Shown one piece after another: positions 51,886 to 60,081 of a DNA stretch of 64,000 nt (the first letter of the stretch is position 1; every line of letters begins with the position of its first letter). The DNA lies in assembly GCF_026000775.1 (NCBI RefSeq), contig NZ_AP026830.1:186001-250000 (forward strand), in the 5' to 3' direction. Source of the DNA: Vulcanisaeta souniana JCM 11219. Its GTDB lineage: Archaea; Thermoproteota; Thermoprotei; Thermoproteales; Thermocladiaceae. The notes under the pieces are model-generated. The model saw only the letters and a list, made by a program, of their open reading frames with translations. It was not told the origin of the DNA and searched no databases. The position numbers were made by a program, and so were the translations under genes.

Positions 51886-52050
51886 TTAAATATTTAATTT
51901 ATTATTTTTACGATCTAAAGGCCTCTCCTTATCGAATAGGTAATTCCAAATGTTGTATCCCTGGGCCATAGGTAGCCGTATGTACCCAGGTTGAACTTTA
52001 TTATTGATGTACCCCAGTGAGACAGGCATTGAACCAATTAACGCCCACAT
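51886..52050 (-). CDS. Possible gene remnant (54 aa)
   Basis: An open frame from ATG at 52050 to TAA at 51886, also open for about 15 codons upstream without a start. It reads as the end of a protein (ALIGSMPVSLGYINNKVQPG, then PMAQGYNIWNYLFDKERP and a basic tail). No family. Most likely the 3' part of a truncated gene. Confidence 0.3.
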   Translation of the reverse strand: MWALIGSMPVSLGYINNKVQPGYIRLPMAQGYNIWNYLFDKERPLDRKNNKLNI

Positions 52051-52099
52051 GACTAAAGCAGGACCACAATACTTTGAGATGCCAACTCATCATTATTGT

Positions 52100-52291
52100 T
52101 TATGCCTTGTCGTAGTGTTGCCTTGGTATTTTACGTGGGTTAAGTATTAGGAAGCCCTCCCTGATCCTTGGCGTTGGTGTTATTAGGAGTTTTCCGTTTA
52201 TCAGCGTTAATTCCCTACACCTACGTTGAGGACTGTCCGGGTTTATCTTCACCACACGGGCCCTAATGAACTCAGAAAGGGTAACAACCAA
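52100..52291 (-). CDS. Small hypothetical protein (63 aa)
   Basis: TTG start at 52291, stop at 52100. Reads like a small single-domain protein (VTLSEFIRARVVKINPDSPQ, then RCRELTLINGKLLITPTP). Function unknown; coding character is moderate and no ribosome-binding sequence stands out. It follows nadM on the same strand. Confidence 0.35.
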   Translation of the reverse strand: MVVTLSEFIRARVVKINPDSPQRRCRELTLINGKLLITPTPRIREGFLILNPRKIPRQHYDKA

Positions 52292-52359
52292 CTCACTTTA
52301 TGTCAATTCTTACATAATTATGCTGAAAGTAGCACTTTTATCTTTCTGTTAAGTGCCAT

Positions 52360-52908
52360 TTACCACTTGTGTGGTTCTGCCTCGCCTGTGGTTATTGTTT
52401 TTAGTCTTTCTATTCCGTTTATCCTCCTTATTATTTCGGCTACGGATTTTGGTACGAGTTTTTCCCACTCGGGATTGTCTTTAAGCATTAATTCCCTAAT
52501 CCTCGTGGAGTTGTATTTCTCCCTATCGTAAAGTGGTTGTTGCCTCACCTCAATGCCTGCCTCCCTGAGTAGCATGGCTACGAATGGGTTACCCGTGTAG
52601 GCCACTTGGAATGGTGGTACGTATGACCTCAGGTGCCCGAACCATGCAGCGTTATTCTCAATATTGGGTATTGGCACTATGATGATTCTTGATAGGTCAA
52701 TACTACCCTCCTTTAATGCTTCCCGGAGCATCCATATCCTCTCGCCCACTGTGAATGGATCCTTAATTATGTAATTGAATTGTGCTGAACCGATCACTAT
52801 TACTAACTCATCAACCTCCCTTAGTATGTCCCTTACGGCCCAAACATGCCCCCAGTGCGGTGGTTGAAACCTGCCTGTGAAAAGGCCCCTAATTATTGGC
52901 TTGTTCAT
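52360..52908 (-). CDS. nadM: Nicotinamide-nucleotide adenylyltransferase
   Basis: Adenylates NMN to NAD; archaeal NadM type. The nucleotidyltransferase motif GLFTGRFQPPHWGHVWAVRDIL opens the protein, followed by IGSAQFNYIIKDPFTVGERIWML and VPIPNIENNAAWFGHLRS, and the second signature YNSTRIRELML near residue 135. Length 182 is slightly longer than average. ATG start at 52908, with a gene-poor region downstream. Confidence 0.94.
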   Translation of the reverse strand: MNKPIIRGLFTGRFQPPHWGHVWAVRDILREVDELVIVIGSAQFNYIIKDPFTVGERIWMLREALKEGSIDLSRIIIVPIPNIENNAAWFGHLRSYVPPFQVAYTGNPFVAMLLREAGIEVRQQPLYDREKYNSTRIRELMLKDNPEWEKLVPKSVAEIIRRINGIERLKTITTGEAEPHKW

Positions 52909-53034
52909 CGGTGAGTTAGTATAGTGATGCTGGGCTTTTAAATATGAACGGTTGACCGCACTTGCACAGTTAATTATTAAGAATTCGTTAGTTGACTTAT
53001 GTATTAAATATAATTAAACTATATACTAAGATAG

Positions 53035-53044
53035 TATTTAAATA
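53035..53044 (+). promoter_or_regulatory. TATA box for citrate synthase
   Basis: TATTTAAATA is centred about 28 bases before the ATG at 53068, consistent with a leaderless or nearly leaderless mRNA. Confidence 0.55.
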
Positions 53045-53067
53045 AGTGCCCGTATAACCAACGGTGT

Positions 53068-54264
53068 ATGAGCGAGGAGATTAAGGAAGTTAAGATTGAG
53101 ACCAGTGGTAAGGTCATTCAAAGTCCTTGTGGACCCATAATTCATGGGCTTGAGGACGTTCTCGTTAAGACAACCACAATAAGCGATATTGATGGCAAAA
53201 ACGGTATTTTATGGTACAGGGGCTACAGAATCGATGACTTGGCGAAGTACTCCACATTCGAGGAGGTAGCCTACCTAATACTCTATGGCAAGTTGCCGAA
53301 TAGGAAGGAACTCGAGGACCTTAAGGCATTACTGGCATCATATAGGGACCTACCAAATGATGTTTATACGGTAATGACCACATTAGGTAAGGCCAAGGCC
53401 CACCCGATGCTCGCACTCGAGGCTGGTGTGGCTGCCCTAGGGGCATTTGATGAAAACCCAAGCGACTATAGTAAGGAGGCAAACCTCAAGAGGGCTGTTA
53501 AGTTAACATCCGCATTACCAATAATGATAGCTGCGCATTACAGGGCCAGTAGGGGTCTTGATATTGTTAAGCCCAGGAAGGATCTTAGTCATGCAGCTAA
53601 CTTCCTTTACATGATGTTTGGCAAGGAACCTGACGAAACATCAACTAAGGCAATAGACCTGTACCTAGTGCTCCACATAGACCATGAGGTGCCTGCCTCG
53701 ACCTTTGCGACGCTGGTTGCAATATCAACATGGACTGACCTATACTCAGCAATTGCAGCCGGTATAGCCACACTGAAGGGCCCACTGCACGGCGGCGCCA
53801 ATGAGGCAGCAATGAAGCAGTACCTGGAGATTGGAAAGCCCGAGAATGCTAGGTCATATACGGAGAAACTGCTTGGTGAGGGTAAGAGGTTGATGGGTGT
53901 TGGCCATAGGGTGTATAAGGCCTATGACCCAAGGGCCAGGATATATAAGGAGCTCGTTAGGCAATTAAGTGAGGCTAAGGGTAACATGACTTGGTATAGG
54001 ATTGCCGAGGAGGTAGAGAAGGTGGTTCTCGAGAAACTCGCTTCTAAGAAGCTTTATCCGAACATTGACTTCTGGAGCGGCATAGCCATGTACCTGCTCG
54101 GGATACCCTATGAGTACTACACGCCAATATTCGCAATGTCAAGGGTCGTCGGTTGGTCTGCACACGCTATTGAATACCTAGACCAACATAGGCTGTTTAG
54201 GCCAAGGGCTTGCTATACAGGTCCTCATGACGTGCCTTATGTACCCATCGATAAGAGACAGTGA
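53068..54264 (+). CDS. gltA: Citrate synthase (archaeal/methylcitrate-type)
   Basis: Condenses acetyl-CoA with oxaloacetate. Catalytic His and Asp regions: LHIDHEVPASTFA, KGPLHGGANEAAM, GVGHRVYKAYDPRA and FWSGIAMYLLGIP; the C-terminus HRLFRPRACYTGP fits the archaeal group. N-terminal GLEDVLVKTTTISDIDGKNGILWYRGYRIDDLAKYS is the family pattern. Length 398. 2-Methylcitrate synthase cannot be excluded. With sdhA it is the second citric-acid-cycle gene in the window. Confidence 0.95.
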   Translation: MSEEIKEVKIETSGKVIQSPCGPIIHGLEDVLVKTTTISDIDGKNGILWYRGYRIDDLAKYSTFEEVAYLILYGKLPNRKELEDLKALLASYRDLPNDVYTVMTTLGKAKAHPMLALEAGVAALGAFDENPSDYSKEANLKRAVKLTSALPIMIAAHYRASRGLDIVKPRKDLSHAANFLYMMFGKEPDETSTKAIDLYLVLHIDHEVPASTFATLVAISTWTDLYSAIAAGIATLKGPLHGGANEAAMKQYLEIGKPENARSYTEKLLGEGKRLMGVGHRVYKAYDPRARIYKELVRQLSEAKGNMTWYRIAEEVEKVVLEKLASKKLYPNIDFWSGIAMYLLGIPYEYYTPIFAMSRVVGWSAHAIEYLDQHRLFRPRACYTGPHDVPYVPIDKRQ

Positions 54265-54315
54265 CTCGCATAATCTCTAAAGGTATTAAAATACCATTTA
54301 ATTTTCTTGATTTTA

Positions 54316-54546
54316 ATGGCCAATGATAATGAGTTAATGAGGGAGTTAAGGAACTTGAGTGGTGATTTACGGGGCTTGGCTGCCAAGGCCGTAATTAACT
54401 ACCTATTGGTTGAACTTAGTGAGATCAATTCTGTGAATAGGGAGGAGCTTGAGGAGGTTTTGTTAAATGCAATGAAGTTAATTGAGGTTGAGGAAAGGGA
54501 TATCAATAGGGTTAAGGAGTTGATCACGAGGCTGAGAAGTAAATGA
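54316..54546 (+). CDS. Small hypothetical helical protein, NucS operon (76 aa)
   Basis: ATG at 54316 (a TTG at 54307 is open too). Helical with heptads (LMRELRNLSGDLRGLAAKAVINYL, then REELEEVLLNAMKLIEVEERDINRVKEL). Its stop overlaps the ATG of the next gene (ATGA), so translation is coupled. No family recognised. It is the first gene of the unit ending with nucS. Confidence 0.65.
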   Translation: MANDNELMRELRNLSGDLRGLAAKAVINYLLVELSEINSVNREELEEVLLNAMKLIEVEERDINRVKELITRLRSK

Positions 54547-54917
54547 GCCTTGTTTACTTGATAAAGTGGGAAAAATGCCTTGATAGCCTTTTAAACGCCT
54601 ACAATATGCACATACTTAACATCGGCAGTGACGGCATACTCATAAGTACTGATAATGATAGAGACCTTGTTATTAAGGCAATCGATGAAGGATGCACAGC
54701 GTATGCCAGGTACTATAGGTTCAGGATGATCAAGAGGGGCAAGATCGATAATGTCCTGGACGTGATCAAACCATTTGATCTATGGATCGAGAACGATTTA
54801 CTCAACGTAGTCGTTAACCCACTGAGACTTAGCACCCTTGACATCGCCAGGATACTCTACAAACTAGACTTTGAACTAGAACTGGTTAATGAGGAGGATG
54901 TTGAATTCACAAAGTAA
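54543..54917 (+). CDS. Hypothetical protein, NucS operon (124 aa)
   Basis: Starts at the ATGA overlap with the previous gene. Strand-helix pattern: SLVYLIKWEKCLDSLLNAYNMHILNIGSDGIL, DRDLVIKAIDEGCTAYARYYRF, then LDVIKPFDLWIENDLLNVVVN and a C-terminal acidic end. No family recognised. Followed after 39 bases by nucS. Confidence 0.65.
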   Translation: MSLVYLIKWEKCLDSLLNAYNMHILNIGSDGILISTDNDRDLVIKAIDEGCTAYARYYRFRMIKRGKIDNVLDVIKPFDLWIENDLLNVVVNPLRLSTLDIARILYKLDFELELVNEEDVEFTK

Positions 54918-54956
54918 GAGAAAACTCTTATGCCTAGGTAACGCAGTAGTACTGTA

Positions 54957-55715
54957 ATGGATATAACGGGGTTCATCAACAATGGGGAGCAAACGCCTGA
55001 CCTAGATACCCTAGTCGATCCAGCGCCCGCGGAAGCCCTCAGGCTCATTAACCTCAGGAAGAGCACGCACGTGTTACTTATTTACGGCGATATGGTTGCC
55101 TCGTACGAAGGCAGAGCCAAGTCTCAACTTGAGGATTTAATGCCCAGGCTAGTCATTTCGAAGCCCGACGGGACCTTCATGGTTCATGAATCCAATAAGG
55201 AAAAGCCAAGGTTATGGAACCCTCCACCTTCAAACCTGTATGCTTCGGTTAACCTGGGTGTGCTAACACTTAGGAGTGTTAGGGTTAGTCCTAGGGAGGT
55301 GGTTGTCGTGGATATCCCTGTTATTAGGTTTGTGGGTGCTGTGAGACTTGGTGTTACGTCGAATTATAGGGTGTTTGGTACAGAGGAGGACTTGGTGAAC
55401 GCCATAACCAATAACCCAAGCATCGTTGAGGATGGCCTGCAGGTAATTGCCAGGGAATACCACACAATTGTTGGCGACATTGATATCCTTGGCAGGGACC
55501 CTAGGGGCAACCTCGTGGTTATTGAGTGCAAGCGATCGCAGGCTGGCCCTGAGGCCGTTAATCAACTTAAGCGTTATGTGGAGCACTTGAGCCAGAAGGA
55601 GGGAAAGAACGTGCGGGGGATCCTGGTTGCTCCATCCATTTCATCCGCGGCCTATCATTATCTAAGGCATTACGGTTTAGAGTTTAGGCGTGTTGAACCA
55701 AAGTCGCTTGCCTAG
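54957..55715 (+). CDS. nucS: NucS/EndoMS mismatch-specific endonuclease
   Basis: Cleaves DNA at mismatches in organisms lacking MutS/MutL. The N-terminal dimer domain includes LLIYGDMVASYEGRAKSQLEDLMPRLVISKPDGT and the C-terminal PD-(D/E)xK domain has GDIDILGRDPRGNLVVIECKR (Asp174, Glu190, Lys192). QAGPEAVNQLKRYVEHL follows. Length 252 is standard. The C-terminal PIP-like tail is not obvious (ends RRVEPKSLA). Two small unknown genes precede it and may be co-transcribed. Confidence 0.95.
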   Translation: MDITGFINNGEQTPDLDTLVDPAPAEALRLINLRKSTHVLLIYGDMVASYEGRAKSQLEDLMPRLVISKPDGTFMVHESNKEKPRLWNPPPSNLYASVNLGVLTLRSVRVSPREVVVVDIPVIRFVGAVRLGVTSNYRVFGTEEDLVNAITNNPSIVEDGLQVIAREYHTIVGDIDILGRDPRGNLVVIECKRSQAGPEAVNQLKRYVEHLSQKEGKNVRGILVAPSISSAAYHYLRHYGLEFRRVEPKSLA

Positions 55716-55717
55716 CG

Positions 55718-56269
55718 TCATGATATTGCCGCGAGTAGTATTAGGAAGACTATACTTAGTATGAGGGATGTTATGTACCAACGTAGGGACAAAATGACCA
55801 AGTCCTTGAATAGCCTATTCCTTGCATAGTTTATTAGTAGCAGTATGAAGAGTAGGCCATCGGTTGATGGTATTGCTATAATTAACGATAGTATTATTGT
55901 TTCAGCCATTATGGATGTGGCCTCAGTATTGGGAACTGCGTTTGTTGCTATTCCGTAAAGCGCCCATTGGGTTGCCGTATTCCATATGCCATATAATGGT
56001 ATTAGTGATGGACCTAGACTTGTCATGAAGCCTGTCAATTCATAGGAGAACACCGCTATTTGGGATATTGAGGCTAGGTCATTTCTCTCTGTTTGTTCCT
56101 GGTTAATATCCTGGTTTACTGCGGTTGCGAATTGCTGGCTGGGTTTTACGGCATAACCGAGGAAGTAAGCGGCTAGAAAAAGCAAAAGTAGGACTAGGAA
56201 AAGGTATATTCTGAATCTTCCCAGTTTGCCTATTACTGAGATTCTTACCCTATCTTCCTGCGTTAGCAT
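55718..56269 (-). CDS. Hypothetical membrane protein, 4 helices (183 aa)
   Basis: Four hydrophobic helices: IYLFLVLLLLFLAAYFLGYAV after a short basic start, then a Gln/Asn-rich loop (SQQFATAVNQDINQEQTERND), a pair near 85-135, and a C-terminal LILSIVFLILLAAI. This is faintly like SpoIIM/DUF95 membrane proteins, but too weak for a call. ATG at 56269. Convergent with nucS, two bases apart. Confidence 0.6.
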   Translation of the reverse strand: MLTQEDRVRISVIGKLGRFRIYLFLVLLLLFLAAYFLGYAVKPSQQFATAVNQDINQEQTERNDLASISQIAVFSYELTGFMTSLGPSLIPLYGIWNTATQWALYGIATNAVPNTEATSIMAETIILSLIIAIPSTDGLLFILLLINYARNRLFKDLVILSLRWYITSLILSIVFLILLAAIS

Positions 56270-56317
56270 TGGTGAATCAAAGCTATAGACTTTAAAAATG
56301 ATTACTCTCTCACCAGC

Positions 56318-57013
56318 TCAGGCTTTGAACAGTATATGCTCAACGCCATCCTTATTGGTCCTAATTATGACGCCTTGTTTCTCAAGGCTCCTGAGGGCTA
56401 GGTCTATGTACGTTACCTTAACCTTGAGGACTTCGTCACCATACCACTCAACCATCCTATTAACTATCTCATTCAGCGTCCACTCCCTCTTACCACCCTT
56501 GTATTCCTCAAGTAGTATTCTCTTTATGAAGTTGGTCATGTCCTCAGTGACGTTCCATGGATAAACAAACCAAACCCAATCCCTAACTTCAATGGCCCAG
56601 TAATCAGGCTTGAACTTGGCTACGGTTGATATCCATTGAAGCGCCGCCGTTCTCACCTCTACATTCCTGTTATTACGCTCTATATACTCCCTGGCCAATT
56701 GTATGGAGTCGCCTGTGTCGACAATATCATCGATGACAAGGACCCTCTTTCCACCTAGGTCCACAGAAAGCGGATACTTAATGTATGCCTTCTCGGTAAC
56801 TTGCGCTGTGGAAGGCCAATGAACCACTTGAATGCTTATCAGGTCAGTAATGCCTAGGTAATCGCAGATTAATCTAGCTGGTGCATAACCGCCCCTGGCT
56901 ATTGCAACCACAACATCAGGTAACCACCCTGAATCCCTTATTTTCATTGACAACACTCTGGCCCACTCGGTTATTTCATCCCAACTAACAAGCTTTATTG
57001 GTACCTTAACCAC
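56318..57013 (-). CDS. Phosphoribosyltransferase with C-terminal helix-turn-helix
   Basis: A purine-type phosphoribosyltransferase: AIARGGYAPARLICDYLG, IQVVHWPSTAQVTEKAYI and the PRPP loop VLVIDDIVDTGDSIQLAREYI. These resemble archaeal xanthine/hypoxanthine-guanine enzymes. Residues 165-231 look like an added winged helix (WTLNEIVNRMVEWYGDEVL, LRSLEKQGVIIRTNKDGVEHILF), which suggests a regulatory or fused role. GTG start at 57013. Alternative: adenine or xanthine specificity. Confidence 0.8.
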   Translation of the reverse strand: MVKVPIKLVSWDEITEWARVLSMKIRDSGWLPDVVVAIARGGYAPARLICDYLGITDLISIQVVHWPSTAQVTEKAYIKYPLSVDLGGKRVLVIDDIVDTGDSIQLAREYIERNNRNVEVRTAALQWISTVAKFKPDYWAIEVRDWVWFVYPWNVTEDMTNFIKRILLEEYKGGKREWTLNEIVNRMVEWYGDEVLKVKVTYIDLALRSLEKQGVIIRTNKDGVEHILFKA

Positions 57014-57110
57014 GTTTTCTGATAATTCCTATGACTGATTTATAAATTTCATGTTCACACAGGAACAGCATTAATTTAATACTAGAACAGATTTGGTTTA
57101 GGCCCTATCT

Positions 57111-57980
57111 ATGCCTATTAAGTACTACATGTCACTCGCCGTAGCGGTGGTGGCAATATCCTGGGCCTCAATACTAATACTACTCTCTGGCGCCCAGCCA
57201 ATAGCCGTGGCCTTCTGGAGAACGGCCATAGCAGCTGCGGTTTTATTACCACTATTGATAATGGAGAGGAGAAATAGTGCATACGTACCGACTAAAGTCG
57301 AGGCATTACTCATTGTGGTTAGTGGTGTTGCATTGGCCACGCACTTCATGACTTGGATAGAGAGTCTGTACCTAACCACTGTGGCTGCGAGTACAACGTT
57401 GGTATCCACCTACCCAATATTCACGTTAGCGATGGGACGGTTAATAGGCGAAAGAGCAGGGAGACGCTCAGTGGTTGGTGTATTAGTGGCTTTCCTAGGC
57501 ATTGTGTTAATTACTATTCCCGAATTCTACATAAACCTGAGGGCATTAATGGGTGACTTGCTCGCCCTGGCTGGGGCTGTTTCTGGGGCTGCGTATTTCA
57601 TGATAGGCAGGGTAATTAGGATAAGGGCATCCCTTGCCATGTACACAGTGCCTGTTTACGGCACCGCAGCCCTAATCGCACTACCCATTGGTTTATCACT
57701 GCATGTGAGGCTTTGGCCGTACCCACCATATACATGGTTCTACATAGTAATGATAGTGCTCGGCCCCATGTTACTCGGCCATACATTGTTGAATTACTCA
57801 CTTAGGTACTCAAGGGCCATAACAGTAACAACATCAACCCTGGGCGAACCAATTGGCGCCTCATCATTAGCCTTGTTACTATTTCATCAGATTCCTCAAC
57901 CATTAACGGTGGTTGGTATTGTGGCTACATTGTTCGGAATATACATGGTTATTTCTGAGGAAAGTACTGGAGCTGGTTAA
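57111..57980 (+). CDS. EamA-family (DMT superfamily) permease
   Basis: A ten-helix transporter in two EamA repeats: AISWASILILLSGAQPIAVAFWRTAIAAAVLLPLL in the first and AGAVSGAAYFMIGRVIRI in the second, with the closing SLALLLFHQIPQPLTVVGIVATLFGIYMV. The family exports or imports small metabolites; the substrate is unknown. ATG at 57111. A gap of about 340 bases follows. Confidence 0.85.
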   Translation: MPIKYYMSLAVAVVAISWASILILLSGAQPIAVAFWRTAIAAAVLLPLLIMERRNSAYVPTKVEALLIVVSGVALATHFMTWIESLYLTTVAASTTLVSTYPIFTLAMGRLIGERAGRRSVVGVLVAFLGIVLITIPEFYINLRALMGDLLALAGAVSGAAYFMIGRVIRIRASLAMYTVPVYGTAALIALPIGLSLHVRLWPYPPYTWFYIVMIVLGPMLLGHTLLNYSLRYSRAITVTTSTLGEPIGASSLALLLFHQIPQPLTVVGIVATLFGIYMVISEESTGAG

Positions 57981-58318
57981 TGCCTTTGTCCTATGTGGCC
58001 TCATCATTATTACAAGCTAACCCTACTGAACATGAAAGACCACGATCCCGTCATAGAGGGCAAGGCCCTGGGTGGTTTATTGTAATAGTGATTATGAATG
58101 ATCTGCCTTTAGTTATTTAGGTTGCTCAGACGCGGCATGCTTAGGTAAGTTAATCACTGCATTGCGCTACCCAAGGCACCAGGTTCATTATTGGCGAGGC
58201 GAGTTATTAGTATAATTCAGGTCTAAGCTAAAGGACCCACTGGGGACTTAGTGCAGGGAATACTTAAGTATGGAATAGGTAAATTAAGTAGTTTCTAATT
58301 CACTGGTGCGGGAATGCT
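57981..58318. other. Intergenic region upstream of xpf
   Basis: No gene seen. TACTTAAGTA at about 58261 and AAATTAAGTA at 58281-58290 are candidate promoter boxes for the GTG at 58319. The rest has no readable signal. Confidence 0.45.
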
Positions 58319-59098
58319 GTGGAGTGCACCATAATAGTTGATTCACGGGAGTACGAAACAGCAGAGGAGGTAATTAAGTGGATTAAGAGGTTTGGCTGTA
58401 GTGTCGTTCCTCGTAAATTGGACATTGGCGATTACGTGCTACCCAATAATGCCGGCATTGAACGTAAGAGGGCCATGGACTTCATCTCCTCGATAGTTGA
58501 TGGCAGATTATTTGAACAGGGCAGGGAATTAATTAATGCCTTCAGTAGAGCATACGTGATTGTTGAGGGTGATTTATGGAGAGCCCTTGGCAGGAGGGAG
58601 GTTCATAGGCACTCCATACTTGGTGCATTAAGTACGTTAATTGATATGGGGATAAGGGTGATTTACACGCCTGATGAGGAGGGTACGGCTTATATCATGA
58701 AGTCATTAATAGAGAAGTCAGGTAATAAGGGCATTAAGGCGATACCTGTGAAGAGAGGCGAGACCATAAAGGACGCGCAAATTCAGTTCCTGTCATCTTT
58801 ACCGGGCATAGGGCCGAAGAGAGCCGAGGCCTTGCTGAGGGTGTTTGGAACCCCCCTTGAGGCTTTAAATAACCTGGGGCAGTGGACCAGGAGGGTTGAT
58901 AACATTAATGAGAATTTGGTAGGTCTCGTTAGGAAGGTATTAACCACTAGGTATGGTGAGGAATCCAATAATTCAATAATAACCATTGACGAGGCGGTTA
59001 AGGAAATTAATGAGGGTACTGGTAATAAGGATAATAAAAAGGATGGGGATAGCATTAATAATAAGCGTAATATAATGGATTTTCTCGGTGGTAAATAA
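58319..59098 (+). CDS. xpf: XPF/ERCC4-type structure-specific endonuclease
   Basis: Cuts branched DNA in repair and replication restart. The nuclease domain has VDSREYE, DIGDYVL (Asp38) and the signature IERKRAMDF (residues 47-55); helix-hairpin-helix pair follows with FLSSLPGIGPKRAEALLRVFGT. It lacks a helicase domain, as crenarchaeal XPF usually does. The last residues RNIMDFLGGK resemble a PCNA-interacting tail without the usual first Gln. GTG at 58319. It overlaps the zinc-ribbon gene by one base. Confidence 0.92.
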   Translation: MECTIIVDSREYETAEEVIKWIKRFGCSVVPRKLDIGDYVLPNNAGIERKRAMDFISSIVDGRLFEQGRELINAFSRAYVIVEGDLWRALGRREVHRHSILGALSTLIDMGIRVIYTPDEEGTAYIMKSLIEKSGNKGIKAIPVKRGETIKDAQIQFLSSLPGIGPKRAEALLRVFGTPLEALNNLGQWTRRVDNINENLVGLVRKVLTTRYGEESNNSIITIDEAVKEINEGTGNKDNKKDGDSINNKRNIMDFLGGK

Positions 59099-59277
59099 TG
59101 GTGATCACATGCCCATATTGCGGTATGAATAATTGGACCATGGTTCAATTTCTCAGTAAGAGGGGTAGTGAGAACTTTATTGTGGTGTGCCGTTGTAATA
59201 ATTGCGGTAAGATCTTTTATTTATATAAAACAAAATTCTCAACATTAACATATAAATTAGAAGATACAGGTCTTTAA
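59098..59277 (+). CDS. Small zinc-ribbon protein (59 aa)
   Basis: ATG overlaps the xpf stop (TAATG). Two CxxC-type pairs, TCPYCG near residues 5-8 and CRCNNCG near 31-36, make one zinc ribbon, followed by a basic Lys/Tyr-rich tail (FYLYKTKFSTLTYK). Too small for the frame list. Translational coupling to xpf suggests a DNA or RNA-related role by inference. Unknown family. Confidence 0.7.
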   Translation: MVITCPYCGMNNWTMVQFLSKRGSENFIVVCRCNNCGKIFYLYKTKFSTLTYKLEDTGL

Positions 59278-59316
59278 TACACTTAGTGATATTCATGTGT
59301 AAAAAGAGGAAAAATC

Positions 59317-59325
59317 CTTAAATAC
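59317..59325 (+). promoter_or_regulatory. TATA box for archaeal histone
   Basis: CTTAAATAC is centred about 26 bases before the ATG at 59347. Confidence 0.5.
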
Positions 59326-59346
59326 TTATTTTGAATAGCAACATTG

Positions 59347-59577
59347 ATGCCTGAATTACCACTGGCACCAATAGACAGAATTTTCCATAAGGCGGGTGCT
59401 GAAAGGGTTGGTGAAGATGCAATACAAGCATTGAGAGATATTCTTGAATATATTGGGTTTGATATTGCAACAAAGAGTATAGAATTGGCGAGACATGCGG
59501 GAAGAAAGACGGTAACTGCTGATGATGTTAAGACAGCAATTAGAATTTTAAGATGTATTCCTGCACCTACCTCTTAA
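59347..59577 (+). CDS. Archaeal histone
   Basis: A 76-residue histone-fold protein that wraps DNA in archaeal nucleosome-like particles. PLAPIDRIFHKAGAERVGEDAIQALRDIL forms helix 1 and start of helix 2, ATKSIELARHAGRKTVTADDVKTAIRIL gives helix 2 end, the RKTV loop and helix 3. Both loops carry the expected DNA-contacting Lys/Arg and Thr. Histones are rare in crenarchaea and mostly known from Vulcanisaeta, Caldivirga and Thermofilum types. The true start is ATG 59347 rather than TTG 59344. C-terminal CIPAPTS is a short tail. Confidence 0.94.
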   Translation: MPELPLAPIDRIFHKAGAERVGEDAIQALRDILEYIGFDIATKSIELARHAGRKTVTADDVKTAIRILRCIPAPTS

Positions 59578-59614
59578 TGATACGAAATTAAAGAAATTTT
59601 AAAATAAATTATTG

Positions 59615-60007
59615 TTAATCGCTTGACCTGTCTGCGTGGTTAACGACGTATCTTCTAGGCTTTAGGGCGCTCACTATGTAGTTAAATGCCTTGTCGGGCA
59701 TGCTGTGATCTCCGCAAGTATATACATCAACAGACGCAAACCTGTAGACGGGCCACGTATGTATTGCTATGTGGCTCTCCACGACTAGGGCAAGTACACT
59801 GACTCCCTCCTTATCACCGTTTATGAACTTCCAGGACTTAACCTCAACCAAGTGCACATTGGCTATTTCGGCAGCCTTAATAACCAGTGACCGCAGGAAG
59901 TTTTCATCACTTAAGAGGCTTGGGTCAATACCGTATAGATTACCATACACGTGCTTACCAATCACCCCATTTGACCTTTCATATTCCAGCTGGGATGTTG
60001 TGGACAT
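59615..60007 (-). CDS. Pyruvoyl-dependent S-adenosylmethionine or arginine decarboxylase proenzyme
   Basis: A 130-residue AdoMetDC-fold protein. Self-cleavage at the Ser of LVVESHIAIHTWP makes the pyruvoyl cofactor; VDVYTCGDHSMPDKAFNYIV and the C-terminal KPRRYVVNHADRSSD complete the fold. Crenarchaea have two paralogues, one for AdoMet (spermidine) and one for arginine (agmatine). The opening VIGKHVYGNLYGIDPSLL and C-terminal NHADRS look to me more like the arginine enzyme, which would supply TiaS, but I cannot settle it from memory. Confidence 0.85.
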   Translation of the reverse strand: MSTTSQLEYERSNGVIGKHVYGNLYGIDPSLLSDENFLRSLVIKAAEIANVHLVEVKSWKFINGDKEGVSVLALVVESHIAIHTWPVYRFASVDVYTCGDHSMPDKAFNYIVSALKPRRYVVNHADRSSD

Positions 60008-60081
60008 GGCTTTATGTTCTAAAACCCGTTAATACATACCTTTTTAAAATCTTTTTCCTTTAGATAAAGAGAATATTGATC

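Larger units (their letters stand above)
51409..52359. other. Gene-poor region with ORF debris downstream of tRNA-Asn
   Basis: About 950 bases with no secure gene. It holds several short protein-like frames: plus 51649-51798 (about 49 residues, includes ALREIKVMNDRDKPPEKQ), minus 51886-52050, and minus 52100-52291, of which the latter two are listed separately. The sequence between is AT-rich. The location after a tRNA invites the idea of a decayed integrated element, but I see no attachment-site repeat or integrase. Confidence 0.4.
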
